NCBI GenBank assembly: GCA_003647275.1
Contig: QMMN01000016.1
Location: forward strand, 1-43,520
Direction of reading: 5' to 3'
Source of the DNA: Deltaproteobacteria bacterium
Lineage (GTDB): Bacteria > Desulfobacterota > Desulfobacteria > Desulfobacterales > C00003060
DNA: 43,520 bases
Below, piece after piece: positions 1-9,099 of the stretch. The notes under the pieces are model-generated. The model saw only the letters and a list, made by a program, of their open reading frames with translations. It did no database searches and was not told where the DNA came from. Position 1 is the first letter of the stretch. Each line of letters opens with the position of its first letter. The position numbers were made by a program, and so were the translations under genes.

Positions 1-1
1 A

Positions 2-145
2 AAGCTCCTGCTGTGGTATGAGAACATTAGCTCGCAAAATCAAGACACCTCTTTCACGGCTGGTTTTACCCTGCGAAGTCAAATTTTCACTCTTATCTCT
101 GCAATACTTGCGAAATTCGGGATCATTATATTGATTCCAAAGTAA
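2..145 (+). CDS. Possible 3' end of a gene running in from the left edge
   Basis: One plus-strand frame is open from the window edge to a TAA at 143-145, giving 47 residues with a hydrophobic stretch near the C-terminus (IFTLISAILAKFGIIILIPK). No start codon is inside the window, so this would be only the tail of a protein. I do not recognise the family. The frame could be open by chance; the length and the amphipathic or hydrophobic end are the only support. Confidence 0.3.
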   Translation, partial: KLLLWYENISSQNQDTSFTAGFTLRSQIFTLISAILAKFGIIILIPK

Positions 146-247
146 CGATTCTACGGGACAACCTGCAGGGGATCTTCGACTGCAAGGAATTTTGTCATTT
201 TTGGATTGTTTGCGTTTCAATCCTGTGCTCCACACAGGGAGGCAAAC

Positions 248-360
248 TTAAACAATAGCACTTCGTGCCTCTTTGTTTTGCGGTTTGCAGCCGCAAAACA
301 AAACCCCCTGCTCCGCAGGTGGATGTTTAGGCGCTCGCTTTTGCAGTTCAAAGGAGCCAC
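248..360. repeat. Structured intergenic repeat patch with strong hairpin downstream of menA
   Basis: Positions 272-302 form a perfect 12-bp stem with a 7-nt loop (arm TTTGTTTTGCGG). It lies just beyond the menA stop and is flanked by T/A runs, so it could end transcription from either side. The left flank (AGCAC-ttc-GTGCCTCT near 257) resembles the centre of the large inverted repeat at 18.0 kb (AGCAC-gta-GTGCCTCT). The right flank (GCGCTCGCTTTTGC near 331-350) matches a module beside the dispersed repeats at 20.05 kb and 35.32 kb. It looks like a composite of the repeat families found elsewhere in the window. Confidence 0.5.
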
Positions 361-1226
361 CCAAGAGAGAAGATGAAACTATACAAAAGCAGAAGTTTCC
401 CGGTAGCGGCCAGGACGCTGTTGAACGTTGGACCGTCATGGCTGGTAAAAACTTTTTGAATGGCTGGAAACGCTGCAAATGGTACCACCATGGTCAAAAG
501 CGAAAAGGGGTGTTGCCGGGTCTGAATGTAGAGGAGTATCGGTATTGAGGACGCAACCAAGATTGAAAGCAGGTATTCTATCCGTGCAAAAGTTCTTCCA
601 AACCGAACCGCCAAAGTTTTTTTGCCGATTGCCTGATCCCCATCGATGTCACGTAGATTGTTGACGGTCAAAATCGCCACTGAAAAAAGACCAGGTGCCA
701 GACCGGCCAGCAATACGACCGCCTCTATGTTTAGCGACTGAACATAATACGTCCCCCCAACCGCCACAGGCCCAAAGAAGATCAACACAAAGATATCTCC
801 CAGTCCGTGGTAACCAAGGGGGTATGGTCCGGCCGTATACAGGATGCCAGAGAGGACTGACAGGACACCAATAACGACTATCGGCCAACCGGCTCGCCAG
901 ACTAGATAGATTCCGGCGACGCAAGCAAGTGAAAAAGCTATGGCCGTAGCCAGCTTCATGGTACCCGGCCTCACCAGTCCGGCCTGGGTCACTCGCATAG
1001 GCCCAAGCCGGTTGTGCGCGTCCGCTCCCTTTTTGTAGTCAAAGTAGTCGTTGGCAAAATTTGTTCCGATCTGGATCATAACAGATCCGAACAAAGCCGC
1101 AAGCGCTGGAAGCCAGGCAGCCGCACCACTCTCATAAGCCATAGCAGTTCCGATCATAACCGGTGACACTGCCGCCCACAGCGTTTTGGGACGAGCGGCC
1201 AGTATCCATATACCTAGCATCCGCAT
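348..1226 (-). CDS. menA: 1,4-dihydroxy-2-naphthoate polyprenyltransferase
   Basis: UbiA-family membrane prenyltransferase that attaches the polyprenyl tail to 1,4-dihydroxy-2-naphthoate, giving demethylmenaquinone. The prenyl-diphosphate binding motif NDYFDYKKG follows the second helix, and a second acidic motif (NNLRDIDGDQ) lies in the C-terminal half. Several hydrophobic helices alternate with these loops. I start at the ATG at 1226 (MRMLGIWILAARPKTLW), giving 292 residues, the usual family size. A longer frame from 1334 would overlap menB by 80 nt and add an atypical extension. It is the last gene of the menF-D-H-B-A run, 28 nt after menB, with a hairpin just downstream. Confidence 0.93.
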   Translation of the reverse strand: MRMLGIWILAARPKTLWAAVSPVMIGTAMAYESGAAAWLPALAALFGSVMIQIGTNFANDYFDYKKGADAHNRLGPMRVTQAGLVRPGTMKLATAIAFSLACVAGIYLVWRAGWPIVVIGVLSVLSGILYTAGPYPLGYHGLGDIFVLIFFGPVAVGGTYYVQSLNIEAVVLLAGLAPGLFSVAILTVNNLRDIDGDQAIGKKTLAVRFGRTFARIEYLLSILVASSIPILLYIQTRQHPFSLLTMVVPFAAFPAIQKVFTSHDGPTFNSVLAATGKLLLLYSFIFSLGWLL

Positions 1227-1254
1227 GGAGGCATGAAAAAGAGAGGTTTGCCTG

Positions 1255-2076
1255 CTAAGGCCGGCGGGGGAACTTGGAAAAATCCGGTTTACGTTTTTCA
1301 ATAAAAGCGTTGCGTCCCTCCTGAGCTTCTTCACTCATATAATAAAGCATGGTGGCATTGCCAGCCAATTCCTGCAGTCCGGCCTGCCCGTCGCAGTCGG
1401 CATTTAGTGCGGCCTTGAGGCATCTAATTGCCATGGAAGAATTGGCCAGAATTTCGCGACACCACCTAACCGTTTCCTCTTCCAGTTTTTCCAAAGGCAC
1501 GACCGTGTTCACCAATCCCATCTCAAGCGCTTCAGCGGCGCTGTACTGTCGGCACAAAAACCAGATCTCCCGCGCCTTTTTTTGTCCTACAACCCGGGCC
1601 ATATAACTGGCTCCGTAACCGCCATCAAAGGAACCAACCCTGGGCCCGGTCTGGCCAAAGACCGCATTGTCGGCAGCGATAGTCAGGTCGCACATTAGAT
1701 GAAGAACATGCCCGCCGCCGATAGCATATCCGGCCACCATGGCAATGATCGGTTTTGGACAGGTCCGGATCTGTCGCTGTAAATCGAGAACGTTCAAGCG
1801 GTGGACACCGCGGTCATCCTCATAACCAGCTTCACCGCGAACCCTTTGGTCTCCACCAGAACAAAACGCCTTATCGCCCTCTCCCGTGAGTATGATAACA
1901 CCCACTTGCGGGTCTTCCCGGGCGTCGGCCAGTGCCCGAGACATTTCATTCACGGTCAGCGGAAGAAAAGCATTATGTACTTCTGGACGATTGATGGTTA
2001 TCTTGGCGATCCCTTCTGCCTTGTGATATTTGATATCCCTGAACTTACCGGCTTCGATCCAGTTGACTGCTGCCAT
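1255..2076 (-). CDS. menB: 1,4-dihydroxy-2-naphthoyl-CoA synthase
   Basis: Crotonase-fold enzyme that cyclises o-succinylbenzoyl-CoA to 1,4-dihydroxy-2-naphthoyl-CoA. MenB hallmarks are present: [17 protein letters not shown] (oxyanion hole), [14 protein letters not shown] and the C-terminal [14 protein letters not shown]. Length 273 aa is typical. The ATG at 2076 is preceded by GGTGAGG at good spacing. It sits 8 nt after menH and 28 nt before menA. Product and substrate genes are neighbours, except that menE, which makes its CoA-thioester substrate, is not in this cluster. Confidence 0.96.
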   Translation of the reverse strand: MAAVNWIEAGKFRDIKYHKAEGIAKITINRPEVHNAFLPLTVNEMSRALADAREDPQVGVIILTGEGDKAFCSGGDQRVRGEAGYEDDRGVHRLNVLDLQRQIRTCPKPIIAMVAGYAIGGGHVLHLMCDLTIAADNAVFGQTGPRVGSFDGGYGASYMARVVGQKKAREIWFLCRQYSAAEALEMGLVNTVVPLEKLEEETVRWCREILANSSMAIRCLKAALNADCDGQAGLQELAGNATMLYYMSEEAQEGRNAFIEKRKPDFSKFPRRP

Positions 2077-2084
2077 TATTTACC

Positions 2085-2891
2085 TCACCTTTGCTCTTTT
2101 AGGAACAGGCGTACCTGCCTTATATATTCCTCTGAATTGTCAAAGTGGACATTGTGTCCGGCGTCGCTTATAACACACAATGATGCCATCTTGCACTTTG
2201 CAGCCATCTCCCATCCAATCTTTTGAAATTTATCATCTTTCTCCCCCACAATCAAGAGAACCGGGACCTTTACCTTGTAAAGCTCGCCCCAGAGTGAAGG
2301 CTGGGCACCACTGCCCATCATACGCAGCGACAGGCTTAAGCCTACTTTATCATTGTCCAGCCGGCTTTCGTAAAGTTTCCGGAACCGTTCCCGGTCCTTT
2401 TTCAAAGAAGCGAACAATGGCTGGTCGTACCATTGGGTCAAGAACTGTTCCAACGGATTAGCATCCAGGCTGTGGGCCAGTTTTTCGTCGTGTGCGATTC
2501 GCACCTGCCTTTCCTGTTCCGTCTTAAGACCAGGTGAGGCCGACTCGATGACAACTTTACCCAGCCGCTCCGGAAAATGAACAGCCAGATATAAGGCCAG
2601 CCTTCCCCCCATGGAATAGCCAACAAGGTCACATTTGCTCAGTTTCAATTCGTCCATGAAACGAATGAGACGGGCCGCGCAGTTCTCCATTTTGTAGTTC
2701 TCTGTGCCGCCATTAACGACCGTCTTTCCGTGTCCGGGCAGGTCCACTGCAATACACAGGTACTCGTCAGAAAAAGAAGTTACGATGTCAGCCCAGTCCG
2801 CAGCTCGCCCCATGAACCCATGTAGAAACACAAGCGCAGTTTTTTCCTTGTCTCCATGCTGAGTGTAGTTAAACTGATAGGGGGCATTCAT
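2085..2891 (-). CDS. menH: 2-succinyl-6-hydroxy-2,4-cyclohexadiene-1-carboxylate synthase
   Basis: Alpha/beta-hydrolase-fold protein of 268 aa. It shows the oxyanion segment FLHGFMGRAADW, the nucleophile elbow GYSMGG (catalytic Ser), an acidic residue in LLIVGEKDDKF and the C-terminal His in DAGHNVHFDN. MenH removes pyruvate from the MenD product SEPHCHC. The fold alone would fit many esterases; the assignment rests on placement between menD and menB and on the MenH-like FLHGFMG start. It starts 6 nt after the menD stop, so it is very likely co-translated. Confidence 0.9.
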   Translation of the reverse strand: MNAPYQFNYTQHGDKEKTALVFLHGFMGRAADWADIVTSFSDEYLCIAVDLPGHGKTVVNGGTENYKMENCAARLIRFMDELKLSKCDLVGYSMGGRLALYLAVHFPERLGKVVIESASPGLKTEQERQVRIAHDEKLAHSLDANPLEQFLTQWYDQPLFASLKKDRERFRKLYESRLDNDKVGLSLSLRMMGSGAQPSLWGELYKVKVPVLLIVGEKDDKFQKIGWEMAAKCKMASLCVISDAGHNVHFDNSEEYIRQVRLFLKEQR

Positions 2892-2897
2892 ACCGCA

Positions 2898-4667
2898 TCA
2901 AAGGCTGTCCAACGCCGCCACAATTCTCTGATGAATCGCTTGATGAATCTTATAGTTTTCGCTTCGATCGCTCTTTACTTCAATGATGGTGGACCTTCCC
3001 TTGCTCTGCGCGGATTGATAGCATAATACAAACGAATCCGTGGTTTCAGGCGCATGATAGTCAAAGCCAAACATTCTGGCCGCGTTTTCAAAAGTCAGGT
3101 TATGCGGTGTGCTGAAATAAGGCTCAAAAATCGCCTTGTGCTCTGCGATTGGTAAAAATGAAAAGATGCCTCCCCCGTTGTTATTAATCACAACGATGAC
3201 CAAGGGATGCGAAAGTGATTTTAGCATGGCCAGAGAATTCAAGTCGTGAAGAAAGGCCAGATCACCAATCAGCAGTGTGACCGGTCTCCTCAGTCCGGTG
3301 GCGAAGCCAGCCGCTGAAGCGATGGTGCCGTCGATACCGCTCGCGCCGCGGTTGCAGGCGACCGGGACTGCCGGTCCTTTGACATCGGCGAACATATCCA
3401 TATCTCGGATGGGCATGCTGCTGGCCAGAAAGAGGCCCGTGTCACCGGAGATGTATTTGGAAATAAGTCTGGCGCAGGCAGGCTCGCTGAATGGTGTATC
3501 GCTGCCGATCAAGTCTTCCAGGACTTCATCAACAACCCTTGTTGCTGTTTTGAACCCTTCCAGGAACTCATGGTCTTGGCCATGAGAAAGCAACGGGAGC
3601 AATGATTCGCACAGGTGGGCGATGTCCACTTCGATGCGTGTGGTCACTCGATGAATCGGATCATGCCGGAAGGGATGGTCGGCCACCATGATGTAACCTT
3701 CAAGTGGGCTGCTCTCTAAAAACTTCAGCAATCTTTTCGAAGTCAACCGACCTCCGACATGCAGGACCATCGGCCCTTTTATACTTATGGCCAACCCGTG
3801 CGATAATATGTGCTCGTAATAAGGGATGATATTTTCACACTTGGGGCCGAGTCTTAGCCCGGAACTAATGTCTGGGAGGGCGGGCCAGCCGAGTTTTTCT
3901 GACAGGCACAGGACACTTTGGCGTTCCACCTCATTCTTTAACCCGCCGACGATTAACAAACCGCTTCGGGTATCATTGAGGGCAGAAGCCAATTCAGTAA
4001 GTTGGTCAGCATCAATGAAACCAGGGGCTGATTCATACCGGGTGTATGGCTGCTCGCTCTTGCACCAAGACCTGACATGCGATGAGTACATGCCGCGATC
4101 TTCTATAGGGTCTTCGGGGACCAATGGCTCGCGAAACATACAGTTTAAATGAACCGGTCCGGCTGGCGTGCGTATCGATCGATAGATCGCCTGATCAATC
4201 GTTGTCAATACAAACTCGGAGGGAATGTTCTCATCTGGGCAGGGAAGATCGAACTGCCATCTCACGTAATCTCCGAAGATCTTCACCTGATCCACAGTCT
4301 GGTTGGCAAAGCTCTGACGCAGTTCTGGGGGGCGGTCGGCGGTCAGGAGGATCATCGGCACCATATCCATCGAGGCCTCGACCACAGCCGGCATGTAGTT
4401 GGCTACGGCTGTGCCGGACGTCGAGATCAAAACCGCCGGACGCCCGGTGGCACGAGCATAGCCGAGGGCGTAGTAGGCTGTCCCCCGTTCGTCAAGATGC
4501 ATGAGGCTGTGTGCACGCTTGTTCACCGCAACGGCAGATGCCAAAAGCGTGCTGCGGGAGCCGGGCGAAAGACAAAAATAATTGATCTGATTGCGGAGCA
4601 ACTCTTCAATGATCAAATTGGCCCATAGAGAATTGAGATTGGAAGCTTTGCGTTCCATGGTCAACAT
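2898..4667 (-). CDS. menD: SEPHCHC synthase
   Basis: Thiamine-diphosphate enzyme that joins isochorismate and 2-oxoglutarate to form SEPHCHC, the first committed menaquinone step. It has the N-terminal pyrimidine-binding domain (LSPGSRSTLLA, STSGTAVANYMPAVVEA), a central domain, and the C-terminal diphosphate domain with GDLAFLHDLNSL and NNNGGGIFSFLP. Length 589 aa is in the family range. Two in-frame ATGs (4667 and 4658) are possible; the first overlaps the menF stop by 7 nt and the second follows it by 2 nt, so coupling to menF is expected either way. Confidence 0.96.
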   Translation of the reverse strand: MLTMERKASNLNSLWANLIIEELLRNQINYFCLSPGSRSTLLASAVAVNKRAHSLMHLDERGTAYYALGYARATGRPAVLISTSGTAVANYMPAVVEASMDMVPMILLTADRPPELRQSFANQTVDQVKIFGDYVRWQFDLPCPDENIPSEFVLTTIDQAIYRSIRTPAGPVHLNCMFREPLVPEDPIEDRGMYSSHVRSWCKSEQPYTRYESAPGFIDADQLTELASALNDTRSGLLIVGGLKNEVERQSVLCLSEKLGWPALPDISSGLRLGPKCENIIPYYEHILSHGLAISIKGPMVLHVGGRLTSKRLLKFLESSPLEGYIMVADHPFRHDPIHRVTTRIEVDIAHLCESLLPLLSHGQDHEFLEGFKTATRVVDEVLEDLIGSDTPFSEPACARLISKYISGDTGLFLASSMPIRDMDMFADVKGPAVPVACNRGASGIDGTIASAAGFATGLRRPVTLLIGDLAFLHDLNSLAMLKSLSHPLVIVVINNNGGGIFSFLPIAEHKAIFEPYFSTPHNLTFENAARMFGFDYHAPETTDSFVLCYQSAQSKGRSTIIEVKSDRSENYKIHQAIHQRIVAALDSL

Positions 4668-6067
4668 AGGGCTTCAATGAAATTGCTCAACTTGTTTTCA
4701 ATCTCCTCCCACTCCCTTTGTGGGGTGGAGGCGTTCAAAATGCCCGCGCCAGAAAAAAGATGAAGGGTGCGGCCGTCAATCAAGCCGGAACGAATACCGA
4801 CCATAAACTCGGCGTCATCAAATCCGATCCAGCCAATCGGCCCCGCGTACCAGCCTCGGTCAAAGGGTTCCAGCTTACCTATCATGGTGATCGCTTGCGG
4901 CGCGGGGTAACCACCCACTGAGGGCGTTGGGTGAAGAGAGCGCAAAACTTCGGAATCGGTAATGCCGTCGGCCAACTCTCCCTCGAAACTGGAAATAAGA
5001 TGCTGCACCCGTGTTAGCTTCAACAGACTGGCAGCGGGGTTTCCCCCATTATTAACGTGCGAGCGGCATAGCCGACTGAGGATTTTATCAACACTCTTGA
5101 CCACATAAGCGTGTTCCGTTACATCCTTTTCGCTGGACAACAGTTCCTGTCCCAAACGCTCATCAGCTTCATATGTTTCACCCCGGGGACGGGTACCGGC
5201 TACTGCCTCGCTCTTAATCGTTCTACCCTGACGCTGATAAAGTCGTTCCGGTGAAGCGCCAATAAAAGCTGTTGTCGAGTCAACCTGGACACAAAAGTGA
5301 ACGCATCCCTCTGACTGCGTCTTGAGTCGTTCCAACAAGAGTATCGGCTTGAGATCTTCTGAGAATTCAAAAGTCGTTCGCCGCGCCAGCACAATCTTTT
5401 CCAATTCCCCCTGGTCGATGGCCTGCATCGCAGTGTTGAACATAACTTTCCACCCTTCCTGATCAGGCGTGTCATGACGTCTTTTTATAGATGGCATCAG
5501 CTGATCAGTGGACCGGCTGAAAAAAGTAACGGCGTCAAGCTGGTCGAGGATGGCTTTTAGGTTATCCCTGTCCTTTCTTGGGATGAGATTACATGCGAAG
5601 TGCGTCACATCCAAATGTCGATACAGTTCGAAACGCGGCAGGACAAACCGACAACAGCCAAATGCTTTCCAGGGATGGTCATCCCTTGAGACGGATTCAT
5701 GGCTGAACCTCAGGCCGCCATAATAGCGCACGTCTTTGCCGTTGTTGGATATCTGGCTACGAACCTGGCTAAAAAGAAGGTCATGGTCAAACCATGTATT
5801 GCCCATCACAAGGTCGGCCACGCCGACACCGGCCATTTCAAATTCCTTTTCCCGATCCGACCAGTAGACCTTGCAGCTGTCCCTCTGGGCAGCCAGCCAC
5901 GTGAGCAAGGGTACATCCGGGATTTCAAACTGCAGTCTGACAATCTCGCCGGTCTTGGACTGTAAAGCTAAATCATGTGACCTTGCCACTTCCTTAATCT
6001 TCTCGGCCATCACTTTAATAGCCAAGCCTATATCACCGACTGTACCCTGTTGGAAAATAGCTGTCAT
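4661..6067 (-). CDS. menF: Isochorismate synthase
   Basis: Chorismate-utilising enzyme (468 aa) that isomerises chorismate to isochorismate. The C-terminal chorismate-binding domain is complete, with EKIVLARR, FIGASPERLYQR, AVAGTRPRG, SSEKDVTEHAYV, HPTPSVGGYP and the final GAGILNAS. The N-terminal part is the more variable domain usual for MenF/EntC. Its position immediately before menD favours menaquinone over siderophore synthesis. The ATG at 6067 follows an AGGGA element. It is the first gene of the run and is preceded by about 600 bp of non-coding DNA. Confidence 0.95.
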   Translation of the reverse strand: MTAIFQQGTVGDIGLAIKVMAEKIKEVARSHDLALQSKTGEIVRLQFEIPDVPLLTWLAAQRDSCKVYWSDREKEFEMAGVGVADLVMGNTWFDHDLLFSQVRSQISNNGKDVRYYGGLRFSHESVSRDDHPWKAFGCCRFVLPRFELYRHLDVTHFACNLIPRKDRDNLKAILDQLDAVTFFSRSTDQLMPSIKRRHDTPDQEGWKVMFNTAMQAIDQGELEKIVLARRTTFEFSEDLKPILLLERLKTQSEGCVHFCVQVDSTTAFIGASPERLYQRQGRTIKSEAVAGTRPRGETYEADERLGQELLSSEKDVTEHAYVVKSVDKILSRLCRSHVNNGGNPAASLLKLTRVQHLISSFEGELADGITDSEVLRSLHPTPSVGGYPAPQAITMIGKLEPFDRGWYAGPIGWIGFDDAEFMVGIRSGLIDGRTLHLFSGAGILNASTPQREWEEIENKLSNFIEALC

Positions 6068-6127
6068 TGGTCCCTAATCTCTCACAAAACTGCCAGGCAT
6101 CAGTTGCCAATTCATTGAACATCGCCT

Positions 6128-6200
6128 TGTTGGGAAATTCTTTGGCCTAGACCTTTCCAGGATCTCTTTGAAAATTTCCTGTAACAATACCTTTGGAGGT
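6128..6200 (-). pseudogene. Decayed partial copy of the neighbouring DUF72 gene
   Basis: Positions 6128-6200 resemble 7240-7312 inside the intact DUF72 gene. Shared blocks in the same order are GGGAA-TTCTTT, CCT(T)TTCCAG-ATCTCTTT, and CAATACCTT. No open frame is preserved. It therefore looks like a remnant of a tandem duplication or rearrangement between menF and the DUF72 gene. Confidence 0.5.
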
Positions 6201-6330
6201 TCTTAACCCGGATTGCGGGAAATTGATCTAAATACTTATAACACTGTCTGCCGAGTGAATTCAGGTGCTGTGTGACATCGGAGCGAAACGGAAAGGCTCG
6301 CTCGGTGAGTTACAATGAGTTAGGCATAAA

Positions 6331-6507
6331 TTAAATCCTGTCTTTACTTGCACCACGAAATAAACCAAGCATATTTGTCTTCCCAATTACAATCTCCACA
6401 TGTACCCTGAAAACATCAAGAATATTTCTTAGCCTTATATTTACAAAAGAAATAATGTCCTCAGCTCTATCTTTTGTTCCCTCCCTTAAGCCTAACTTTC
6501 TTAAAAC
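6331..6507 (-). pseudogene. Possible remnant reading frame upstream of menF
   Basis: The minus strand is open for 58 codons before a TAA at 6331-6333 and is blocked upstream by an in-frame TAG at 6508-6510. The product would contain EGTKDRAEDIISFVNIRLRN followed by a hydrophobic segment. No start codon with a ribosome binding site is visible. Codon content looks protein-like but I do not recognise the family. It may be a degraded gene or chance. Confidence 0.25.
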
Positions 6508-6536
6508 CTATATATCTTCTCTAACTTTTTGAACAA

Positions 6537-6565
6537 AGTATAGAAGAATGTAGTTTGTGTGTCAA
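6537..6565 (-). promoter_or_regulatory. Sigma70-type promoter, minus strand
   Basis: TTGACA (6565-6560) and TATACT (6542-6537) are separated by exactly 17 bp, a near-consensus housekeeping promoter reading towards menF. If it drives the menaquinone operon, the leader would be about 460 nt and would cross the remnants at 6.13-6.5 kb. It may originally have served the decayed frame just downstream. Confidence 0.6.
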
Positions 6566-6688
6566 GCATAAGGGCATGGCAACATATGGTGGTTTCAGGT
6601 CATCCGGCCGTGGGAATGGCTGGCAAAGGATAAAGAGAAGGATTTCGAGGCTGGTTACCAGGTGTGGTTCTATCATGGTCTGTTCTTT

Positions 6689-7576
6689 TCATGCCTCTTG
6701 AAGCAATTGTTGGAAAGTCTTGGCGTTTTTAATGCCATAGTTCTCATAGCAATTGTTGAAGATGGCAAAGGTTTGGTCGGCCTCATGGCTCGCCCTTTTC
6801 ACCTTCTCAGCCCACCTCTTGAGGTCTGCTTCCTTGTAAAGGTATCGGTAGCGCTCCACGGTTTCTACGCCTTTTTTGAACCAGTTCTCGCGGTTTCGGC
6901 CATGGAACCGGACATAAGCAATGGGGGCCGTGACCACCACAGGTCCTTCCCAGCCCTTGATCCAGGGGGCATCTATGACCACATAGGCGATGGTGTGGTC
7001 TTTTAAGAACTTCAAAGAAGTCTCCTTTTCCGGGGATGTGATCCATCGCCAATTGCGAAATTCAACAGATAGGTGATGATCGGGGAGCTTTTCCCGAACC
7101 AGTTCCAGCCAGGTATACGCCCTGGCAGAGGGCACAAACCAGGGCGGGAATTGAAAAAGGAGACATCCCAGCTTTCCGGCCTCTTTCAGTGGCCTTAAGG
7201 CCGCTGCAAACATGTCAAAAGCCGCCTCTACGACTTCCTTAGGGAATTCTTTTACCTGGGCCTTTTCCAGAATCTCTTTTGGAAGTTCTTGTCGCAATAC
7301 CTTGGGAATGCTTTTGACCAAAGTAGGATGACCCGTCAGCATGGAATAGGCCTTGATGTGAAATACGAACCCCGGGGGCGTTCGCCTCGCCCAAAGGAGT
7401 GCATTTCTCTCAGCGGGCAGGGCATAGTAAGTGGAATCGACTTCCACGGTATCAAAGTGCTCGGCATAAAATCGAAGCCGGTCTTCCGAGGTAGTGACTT
7501 GCCTTGGGTAGAAAGTGCTGCTTTCGATCAGGGTTTTGTCGGTCCAGGAGGCCGTGCCCACTCTTGTCTTTTCCAT
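6689..7576 (-). CDS. DUF72 family protein
   Basis: A 295-residue member of the DUF72 (YecE-like) family, predicted to form a TIM-barrel; the biochemical function is unknown. Typical features are the N-terminal VGTASWTDKTLIES, FYAEHFDTVEVDSTYYALP, the central LLFQFPPWF, VEFRNWRW, YVRFHGRN and the C-terminal FAIFNNCYENYGIKNA. The ATG at 7576 has a weak AGG upstream. It stands alone between menF and the diacylglycerol-kinase-like gene; a degraded partial copy lies 500 bp downstream. Confidence 0.88.
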   Translation of the reverse strand: MEKTRVGTASWTDKTLIESSTFYPRQVTTSEDRLRFYAEHFDTVEVDSTYYALPAERNALLWARRTPPGFVFHIKAYSMLTGHPTLVKSIPKVLRQELPKEILEKAQVKEFPKEVVEAAFDMFAAALRPLKEAGKLGCLLFQFPPWFVPSARAYTWLELVREKLPDHHLSVEFRNWRWITSPEKETSLKFLKDHTIAYVVIDAPWIKGWEGPVVVTAPIAYVRFHGRNRENWFKKGVETVERYRYLYKEADLKRWAEKVKRASHEADQTFAIFNNCYENYGIKNAKTFQQLLQEA

Positions 7577-7873
7577 ATTTGAGCCTTTTATAAAATCCCC
7601 TGATGGTTCAAAAACGTTTGGCTACAATCAATATTAATCCAAAACGGTTCAGAATACCCTCTAACAGGAGCACTGCACTGGCCTGGACCTTCCTGAATAT
7701 CTTCAAATATGTACGAATAGATCAAAGGGCCCGTCTTCATCCTCCAGGATCAAAAACAATGACCATTTTTCCACGCTTGGTGGATGGTGTGTGAATGATG
7801 ACGCAACCGGCCGTTTTTATCACGCATTTATAGGAGTGGTTTTCTTTACCCAAAATGGTGAAATTACAAAAGC
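7577..7873. other. Intergenic region, no gene seen
   Basis: About 297 bp between two minus-strand genes. No frame with start and ribosome binding site, no strong hairpin and no copy of the dispersed repeats was seen. It presumably contains the DUF72 promoter and the end of the tatA-dagK transcript. Confidence 0.4.
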
Positions 7874-8770
7874 TCAGGAGGGATGGGGACCTACGATCAC
7901 GTTGAGGTGTTTTCGCAAGACCTCCAGACGAAATGGGGTGGTGGCCATGAAGTCTCCGTCAGCATATAAGTCCATGGGGCCCAAGGATTGTACGTACACG
8001 GCCCCGGCTCGATACAGGGAAACCTCCCTGTTATTTACATGCGCCCCCTTGTATACCGAGGGAAACATAGAGAGAACCCTCCTCTTTGGCATGGGCCTTA
8101 CAACACAGATATCCAGCAAAGCATCATCTGATACAGCCCCGGGGGTAATCAGCATTCCCCGAGCGTATGATCTGATATTGCCAAAGGCCACAAGGAAAAT
8201 ATCTCCAAAATATTTTTGTCCATCAAATCTGAGTTCTACGGTTTTTGGCTTATAAGAAATAAATTTCAATATGCCACCCAGAACATGCATCAAAAATGGA
8301 CGCGAGTTTCTTCTTCTGCTGGCAAAAGCAGCCACCTCCGCATCAAAGCCAAGACATCCCGTGCCGCCAAAGAACTTATCATTATTCACTCTGACCAGAT
8401 CTATCTCTTTCACTCGTCTTTGCTTGATAATGGCGCACGCATGGTTGATGTCTTTGCTTATGGCCATGTTGACCGCAAAATCGTTGCCCGTGCCCATAGG
8501 CACAATCCCCAGGGCAGTCTCTGTGCCAGCTATCCCATTGATAGCCTCATTTATAGTCCCATCCCCCCCACAGACAACAACGGTTTCACATCCCCTTACA
8601 GCAAGTTCACTTGCAACCTCCGTGATGTGCCCGGCATATTGGCTGAGAACGACATCACATGCCACTCCGGCCTCGCGGAGGTTATGTACAACGGCAGGAT
8701 ATAGTTTCCCACATTTGCCGCCACCTGCAATAGGATTTACCAAAATCTTTGCGTACGGTGCTTTTTTCAA
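7874..8770 (-). CDS. Diacylglycerol/sphingosine-kinase-like lipid kinase (YegS/DgkB type)
   Basis: A 298-aa protein with the DAGK catalytic fold: N-terminal ILVNPIAGGGKCGK, nucleotide motif GGDGTINEAINGI (about 68-80) and PMGTGNDFA (91-99). The C-terminal beta-sandwich ends in DLYADGDFMATTP. Such enzymes phosphorylate diacylglycerol or related lipids at the inner membrane face; the exact substrate cannot be read from sequence. Its ATG overlaps the tatA stop by 4 nt (ATGA), so translation is coupled to tatA. Confidence 0.85.
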   Translation of the reverse strand: MKKAPYAKILVNPIAGGGKCGKLYPAVVHNLREAGVACDVVLSQYAGHITEVASELAVRGCETVVVCGGDGTINEAINGIAGTETALGIVPMGTGNDFAVNMAISKDINHACAIIKQRRVKEIDLVRVNNDKFFGGTGCLGFDAEVAAFASRRRNSRPFLMHVLGGILKFISYKPKTVELRFDGQKYFGDIFLVAFGNIRSYARGMLITPGAVSDDALLDICVVRPMPKRRVLSMFPSVYKGAHVNNREVSLYRAGAVYVQSLGPMDLYADGDFMATTPFRLEVLRKHLNVIVGPHPS

Positions 8771-9099
8771 CTCACGATCTTTTTGATTTTATCAGCCTTG
8801 TCTTTGATACTCTTGGCCTGCTTTATGCCAGGGACCTGCGCAATCACTTTGTCGGTTAGCTTTTCTTGAAGTGATTCAGTCACCTTGCCTTCAAAAGATT
8901 TGTCCTCTGATGCCGGGTCTTCAGCTGCATCTGTTTTTTTTGCTGATTCCTTGTCTTTGCTCAATTCCTTTTTGATGTTGCGGATCTCCTTGACTGTCTT
9001 TCCGAGTCCTGTTCCTATGCCTGGGAGACGTTTGGCCCCAAAAAAGAACAAAATGAGCAGGGCAATGATGAGTAGTTCTGGTAGGCCTAGTCCGAACAT
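8767..9099 (-). CDS. tatA: Twin-arginine translocase subunit TatA
   Basis: A 110-residue TatA/E-type protein. The N-terminal hydrophobic helix (LPELLIIALLILFFFGAKRLP) is followed by the FGAKRLPG hinge, an amphipathic helix (GLGKTVKEIRNIKKEL) and a long charged tail. TatA multimers form the pore that exports folded, often cofactor-containing proteins. AAAGGAGG lies just upstream of the ATG at 9099. TatB and TatC are not in the window. It is sandwiched between the GHMP kinase and the lipid kinase. Confidence 0.88.
   Translation of the reverse strand: MFGLGLPELLIIALLILFFFGAKRLPGIGTGLGKTVKEIRNIKKELSKDKESAKKTDAAEDPASEDKSFEGKVTESLQEKLTDKVIAQVPGIKQAKSIKDKADKIKKIVS

Larger units (their letters stand above)
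6068..6688. other. Intergenic region between menF and the DUF72 gene
   Basis: About 620 bp without an intact gene. It holds the DUF72-like remnant, a possible decayed frame, and a good minus-strand promoter, each listed separately. Near 6282-6310 there is a GAGCGAAACGG...GGCTCGCTCGG stretch of the kind seen in other intergenic repeats here. Nothing else was recognised. Confidence 0.5.

Noticed and set aside
1227-1334. Extended menA start
   Set aside because: It would overlap menB by 80 nt and add 36 residues without similarity to UbiA-family N-termini.
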